This document shows, one piece after another, positions 5,664-8,115 of a stretch of DNA of 8,115 bases (positions are counted from its first letter, which is position 1; each line of letters starts with the position of its first letter). Source of the stretch: Pseudomonadota bacterium. GTDB taxonomy: Bacteria > Pseudomonadota > Gammaproteobacteria > Burkholderiales > Burkholderiaceae_C. The position numbers and the translations under genes are program-made. Location: NCBI GenBank assembly GCA_018241985.1, contig JAFECV010000082.1, positions 1 to 8,115 of the forward strand, written 5' to 3'. The notes beneath the pieces were generated by a model. The model worked only from the letters and a program-made list of their open reading frames with translations. It was not told the origin of the DNA and searched no databases.

Positions 5664-5695
5664 GACCCTGATTGTGTCATGGCCGGCCGGCTCCG

Positions 5696-7750
5696 CTAGC
5701 GCAGCGCGCGGTAGATCTGGTCCGCCAGTTCCTTCGAGATGCCGTCGACCGTCGCGATGTCCTGCACGCTCGCGGCCGCCACGCCGCGCAGGCCGCCGAA
5801 GCGCTGCAACAGGCGCGCACGCCGCTTCGGGCCGATGCCGGGAATGTCCTCGAGCCGGCTCGCGCCGGTGCGTACGCGCGCGCGCCGCGCACGCATGCCG
5901 GTGATCGCGAAGCGGTGCGCCTCGTCGCGGATCTGCGCGACCAGCATCAGCGCCGCCGAGTCGTGCGCGAGCGTGGCTTTCGGGCGTCCGTCGGCGAACA
6001 CCAGTTCCTCGAGCCCGACCTTGCGGCCCTCGCCCTTCTCGACGCCGACGATCAGCGAGAGATCGATCCCGAGCTCGGCGAACACCTCGCGCGCCACCGC
6101 GACCTGGCCGCGACCGCCGTCGACCAGCACCAGATCGGGCAGCCGCGGCCCGGCCGCCGCGTCGGCCGGTGCGGCTTCGGCGCCGGCGCCCTCGGTCGCC
6201 GCGTCGGCCTGGCGCATCGCCTCGACCAGCTTGCCATAGCGGCGCTGCAGCACCTGGCGCATCGCGGCGTAGTCGTCGCCGGGCGTGATGCCCTCGATCG
6301 TGTAGCGGCGGTACTCGGCGCTCTGCATCCTGTGCCCCTGGTACACCACGCAGGACGCCTGCGTGGCCTCGCCCGCGGTGTGCGACACGTCGAAGCATTC
6401 GATGCGCAGCAGGTCGAGCCGGTCCGGCGTGAGACCCAGCGCATCGACCAGCGCACGGGTGCGCGCCTGCTGCGAACCCTCGTCGGCGAGCAGCCGCGCG
6501 AGCGCGATGCCCGCGTTCTTTTGCGCCATCTGGAGCCAGACGCGGCGCGCGCCGCGCGGCTGGTGCAGCGCGACCACCTTCGCGCCGCTGCGCAGTGACA
6601 GCGCTTCGACCAAGGCGGCGCCGAGCGGCACGCTGGTGATCAGCGTCGCCGGCGGCGGCAGGTCGAGGTAATGCTGGGCGATGAAGGCTTCCAGCACCTG
6701 CGCCGCGATAGGCGCTGCGTCCCGCGGTTCTTCGCGCGGCTCATCGCGCGGTTCGCCCTGCACCTCGCCCGCCGTCGATGCGGACGCCTTGGCCTCGTCC
6801 GCGCCGGTGTCGTCACTGTCGATGCGCCAGACGCTCGCGGCGTCTTCGAGCTGGGCCGGAAAGTAAGCCCGGTCGCCCAGGTGCCGGCCGCCGCGCACCA
6901 TCGCCAGGTTCACGCAGGCGCGGCCGCCGCGCACCTCGACCGCGAGGATGTCCACGTCCCGGTCCGACTGGTCGTACACCGCCTGCTGCTGCAGCACCCG
7001 GGACAGCGCGGCCACCTGGTCGCGCAGCTCGGCCGCCTGCTCGAATTCGAGCCGCTCCGCGTGCTGCTGCATGCGCGACTGCAACGCGGCCAGCACCTGC
7101 TCGGTCTCGCCCTGCAGGAAGCGCTCGGCATGCTGCACGTCCTGCGCATACGCATCGTGCGAGATATAGGCGACGCAGGGCGCCGAGCAGCGCTTGATCT
7201 GGTACAGCAGGCAGGGCCGGGTGCGGTTCGCGAACACCGTGTCCTCGCAGGTACGCAGCTTGAACGCCTTCTGCAGCAGCAGGATCGCCTCCTTCACCGC
7301 CCAGGCGCTCGGGAACGGGCCGAAGTAACGGTTGCGGCCGTCGACCGCGCCGCGGTAGTAGGCGATGCGCGGATAGTCGGCCGGCGAACGACCCTCGGAC
7401 TCGGCCCGGCCGGCGCGGCCGCTGATCTTCAGGTACGGGTAGCTCTTGTCGTCGCGAAACAGGATGTTGTATTTCGGACTGAGCGCCTTGATCAGGTTGT
7501 TTTCCAGCAGCAGCGCCTCGGCCTCGGTGCGCACCACCGTGGTCTCGAGCCGCGCGATCTGGCTCACCATGTGGCCGATCCGCGTGCCGCCGTGGTTCTT
7601 CTGGAAGTAGCTGGAAACCCGCTTCCTGAGGTTGATCGCCTTGCCGACGTAGAGCACCTGGTCCGCCGCGTCGAAATAGCGGTACACCCCGGGCAGCGCC
7701 GGCAGCGCCGCGACCTCGCGCAGCAGTTGTTCGGAGTGTTCGGCGGACAT
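5696..7750 (-). CDS. uvrC: UvrABC nucleotide-excision repair endonuclease subunit C
   Basis: UvrC binds the UvrB-DNA pre-incision complex and cuts the damaged strand on both sides of the lesion. The 684-aa product is longer than the 610-aa E. coli protein. Domains in order: GIY-YIG nuclease (about 18-97, with G21-V-Y, Y34-V-G36, R42, E83) for the 3' cut; a cysteine cluster (C168, C180, C188, C192); the UVR/UvrB-binding motif (about 222-256); the RNase H-like nuclease for the 5' cut with D454 (FDVSH), D492/D493 (GDDY), D544 (LVDGG) and H612 (DEAHRF); and a C-terminal tandem helix-hairpin-helix (about 632-683, [16 protein letters not shown]). The extra length comes from a charged linker at about 311-346 and an Ala-rich insert at about 514-535. 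The ATG at 7750 is the only sensible start; the same frame carries no other ATG, GTG or TTG before an upstream stop. A hairpin stands where a ribosome site is expected. It ends in TAG. Confidence 0.97.
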   Translation of the reverse strand: MSAEHSEQLLREVAALPALPGVYRYFDAADQVLYVGKAINLRKRVSSYFQKNHGGTRIGHMVSQIARLETTVVRTEAEALLLENNLIKALSPKYNILFRDDKSYPYLKISGRAGRAESEGRSPADYPRIAYYRGAVDGRNRYFGPFPSAWAVKEAILLLQKAFKLRTCEDTVFANRTRPCLLYQIKRCSAPCVAYISHDAYAQDVQHAERFLQGETEQVLAALQSRMQQHAERLEFEQAAELRDQVAALSRVLQQQAVYDQSDRDVDILAVEVRGGRACVNLAMVRGGRHLGDRAYFPAQLEDAASVWRIDSDDTGADEAKASASTAGEVQGEPRDEPREEPRDAAPIAAQVLEAFIAQHYLDLPPPATLITSVPLGAALVEALSLRSGAKVVALHQPRGARRVWLQMAQKNAGIALARLLADEGSQQARTRALVDALGLTPDRLDLLRIECFDVSHTAGEATQASCVVYQGHRMQSAEYRRYTIEGITPGDDYAAMRQVLQRRYGKLVEAMRQADAATEGAGAEAAPADAAAGPRLPDLVLVDGGRGQVAVAREVFAELGIDLSLIVGVEKGEGRKVGLEELVFADGRPKATLAHDSAALMLVAQIRDEAHRFAITGMRARRARVRTGASRLEDIPGIGPKRRARLLQRFGGLRGVAAASVQDIATVDGISKELADQIYRALR
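6723..6758 (-). repeat. Three 12-bp tandem repeats coding the charged UvrC linker
   Basis: Three imperfect copies of a 12-bp unit (plus-strand CGCGGTTCTTCG, CGCGGCTCATCG, CGCGGTTCGCCC) lie head to tail inside uvrC. On the coding strand they give the four-residue repeat [13 protein letters not shown] within residues 332-344. They sit in the flexible linker between the UvrB-binding region and the RNase H-like nuclease domain, where copy number could change in steps of four residues without breaking the frame. Confidence 0.8.
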
Positions 7751-7751
7751 A

Positions 7752-7770
7752 CGGCGCGATTGTCGCGCCG
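7752..7770 (-). promoter_or_regulatory. Perfect hairpin immediately before the uvrC start codon
   Basis: An 8-bp perfect stem (CGGCGCGA / TCGCGCCG) with a 3-nt loop ends one base before the uvrC ATG and occupies the whole Shine-Dalgarno position. No AGGAG-like site is visible in the 30 nt upstream. A smaller hairpin (GCCGC-GGAAA-GCGGC, 7795-7781) lies just before it. Neither has a U tract, so neither is a good terminator for the GYD gene. The element may limit uvrC translation or bring an upstream GGA near 7775 closer to the start. Confidence 0.5.
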
Positions 7771-7810
7771 ATGTCCGACTGCCGCTTTCCGCGGCTTGGT
7801 GACAGCGTCG

Positions 7811-8113
7811 CTACCCGAGCTTTGCCAGGATCTGGCTCATCTCGGCCTTCGAAAACGCGCGCAACGACTGAGCGCGCAGGTTGCCCCCTGATTGGATCGC
7901 CAGACCAAACGCGCTGAACGACGCGTCGTCGGGCGCATCGAACAAACACACGATGTCGTACGCGCCGCCGATGCCAACCGTGTAATAAATCTCTTTCACT
8001 TTGACGCCGAATTTGCCGGCCAGTTCGGTCATCGCGTCCGCCCGCTTCACGGTGTCCTTGATCGAGCGGATTCCCTGATCGGTCAAGTTCACTAAAACAA
8101 GATAGCTGCTCAT
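7811..8113 (-). CDS. GYD-domain protein (small, function unknown)
   Basis: The 100-aa product matches GYD-family proteins in length and pattern. It opens with a beta strand (SYLVLVNLTDQGI), followed by a helix rich in Lys and Asp. A second strand (VKEIYYTVGIGGAYDIVCLFDAPDD) holds the family-defining GAYD at 50-53. A C-terminal strand and helix contain RAFSKAEMSQIL. The fold resembles ferredoxin-like alpha/beta barrel dimers, but the family has no established function. No signal peptide or membrane segment is visible, so it should be cytosolic. The ATG at 8113 is two bases from the window edge, so its promoter and ribosome site cannot be seen, and a longer N-terminus cannot be excluded, though the family usually begins here. 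It ends in TAG, 60 bp before uvrC, and may share its transcript. Confidence 0.85.
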   Translation of the reverse strand: MSSYLVLVNLTDQGIRSIKDTVKRADAMTELAGKFGVKVKEIYYTVGIGGAYDIVCLFDAPDDASFSAFGLAIQSGGNLRAQSLRAFSKAEMSQILAKLG

Positions 8114-8115
8114 GA

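Noticed and set aside
5102..5670. 8-bp direct repeat TGACCCTG flanking pgsA (5102-5109 and 5663-5670), considered as an insertion footprint
   Set aside because: pgsA is a core gene in its usual place after uvrC. The repeat corresponds to AGGG ribosome-site sequence at two starts and is short enough to be coincidence.
5654..5680. 8-codon out-of-frame mini-ORF (MTQSGSCS) overlapping the pgsA start
   Set aside because: Its nearest GGAG is 10 nt away, its frame overlaps the pgsA ATG, and there is no pairing or spacing feature beyond chance, unlike the mini-ORF before hupB.
5664..6398. N-terminal extension of pgsA reading into uvrC
   Set aside because: The PgsA family begins at the MFLTVPTLLT segment. 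The upstream part is an alternative frame of uvrC with low-complexity composition.
6671..7891. 406-codon plus-strand open frame antisense to uvrC
   Set aside because: It covers the conserved GIY-YIG coding region on the opposite strand and runs into the GYD gene. It has no ribosome site or domain.

Overview
The window looks like chromosomal core sequence from a betaproteobacterium of the Burkholderia group. The evidence is very high GC in coding DNA, strong G/C third-position bias (hence the long antisense shadow ORFs), and protein sequences of Burkholderia type for HU, PpiD, UvrC and PgsA. This assignment comes from reading the sequence, not from a search. All genes I accept lie on the minus strand, so they are transcribed from right to left. 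I see no CRISPR array, insertion sequence, prophage gene or obvious defence cassette.

In transcription order, the right part (8113 to 4166) holds a small GYD-domain protein, then uvrC (nucleotide-excision repair endonuclease subunit), pgsA (phosphatidylglycerophosphate synthase) and an EamA/DMT-family ten-helix exporter. uvrC-pgsA is a widely conserved bacterial pair. The exporter starts one base after the pgsA stop, so these three probably form one transcription unit. After a 191-bp gap with an inverted repeat comes a stand-alone tartrate/D-malate dehydrogenase (3974 to 2889).

The left part (2888 to 90) is a nucleoid and envelope protein-folding block: a good sigma70 promoter, a structured leader of about 125 nt, hupB (HU), tRNA-Val(UAC), a strong intrinsic terminator, ppiD (membrane-anchored periplasmic folding factor), tRNA-His(GUG) with its own -10 box, and a final terminator. 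hupB-ppiD adjacency is the same as in many proteobacteria, but here two tRNA genes are interleaved, and the gene upstream of hupB is a tartrate-type dehydrogenase instead of the usual lon.

The most interesting non-coding signal is the hupB leader. It carries a 9-codon open reading frame with a stronger Shine-Dalgarno than hupB itself. The codons at its end can pair either with its own Shine-Dalgarno or with that of hupB, which suggests translational coupling or attenuation of HU synthesis. Other points worth a look are ppiD sitting directly behind a strong terminator with no promoter of its own visible, a perfect hairpin where the uvrC ribosome-binding site should be, and a charged tandem repeat in the UvrC linker. 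I did not find a clearly new multi-gene system.
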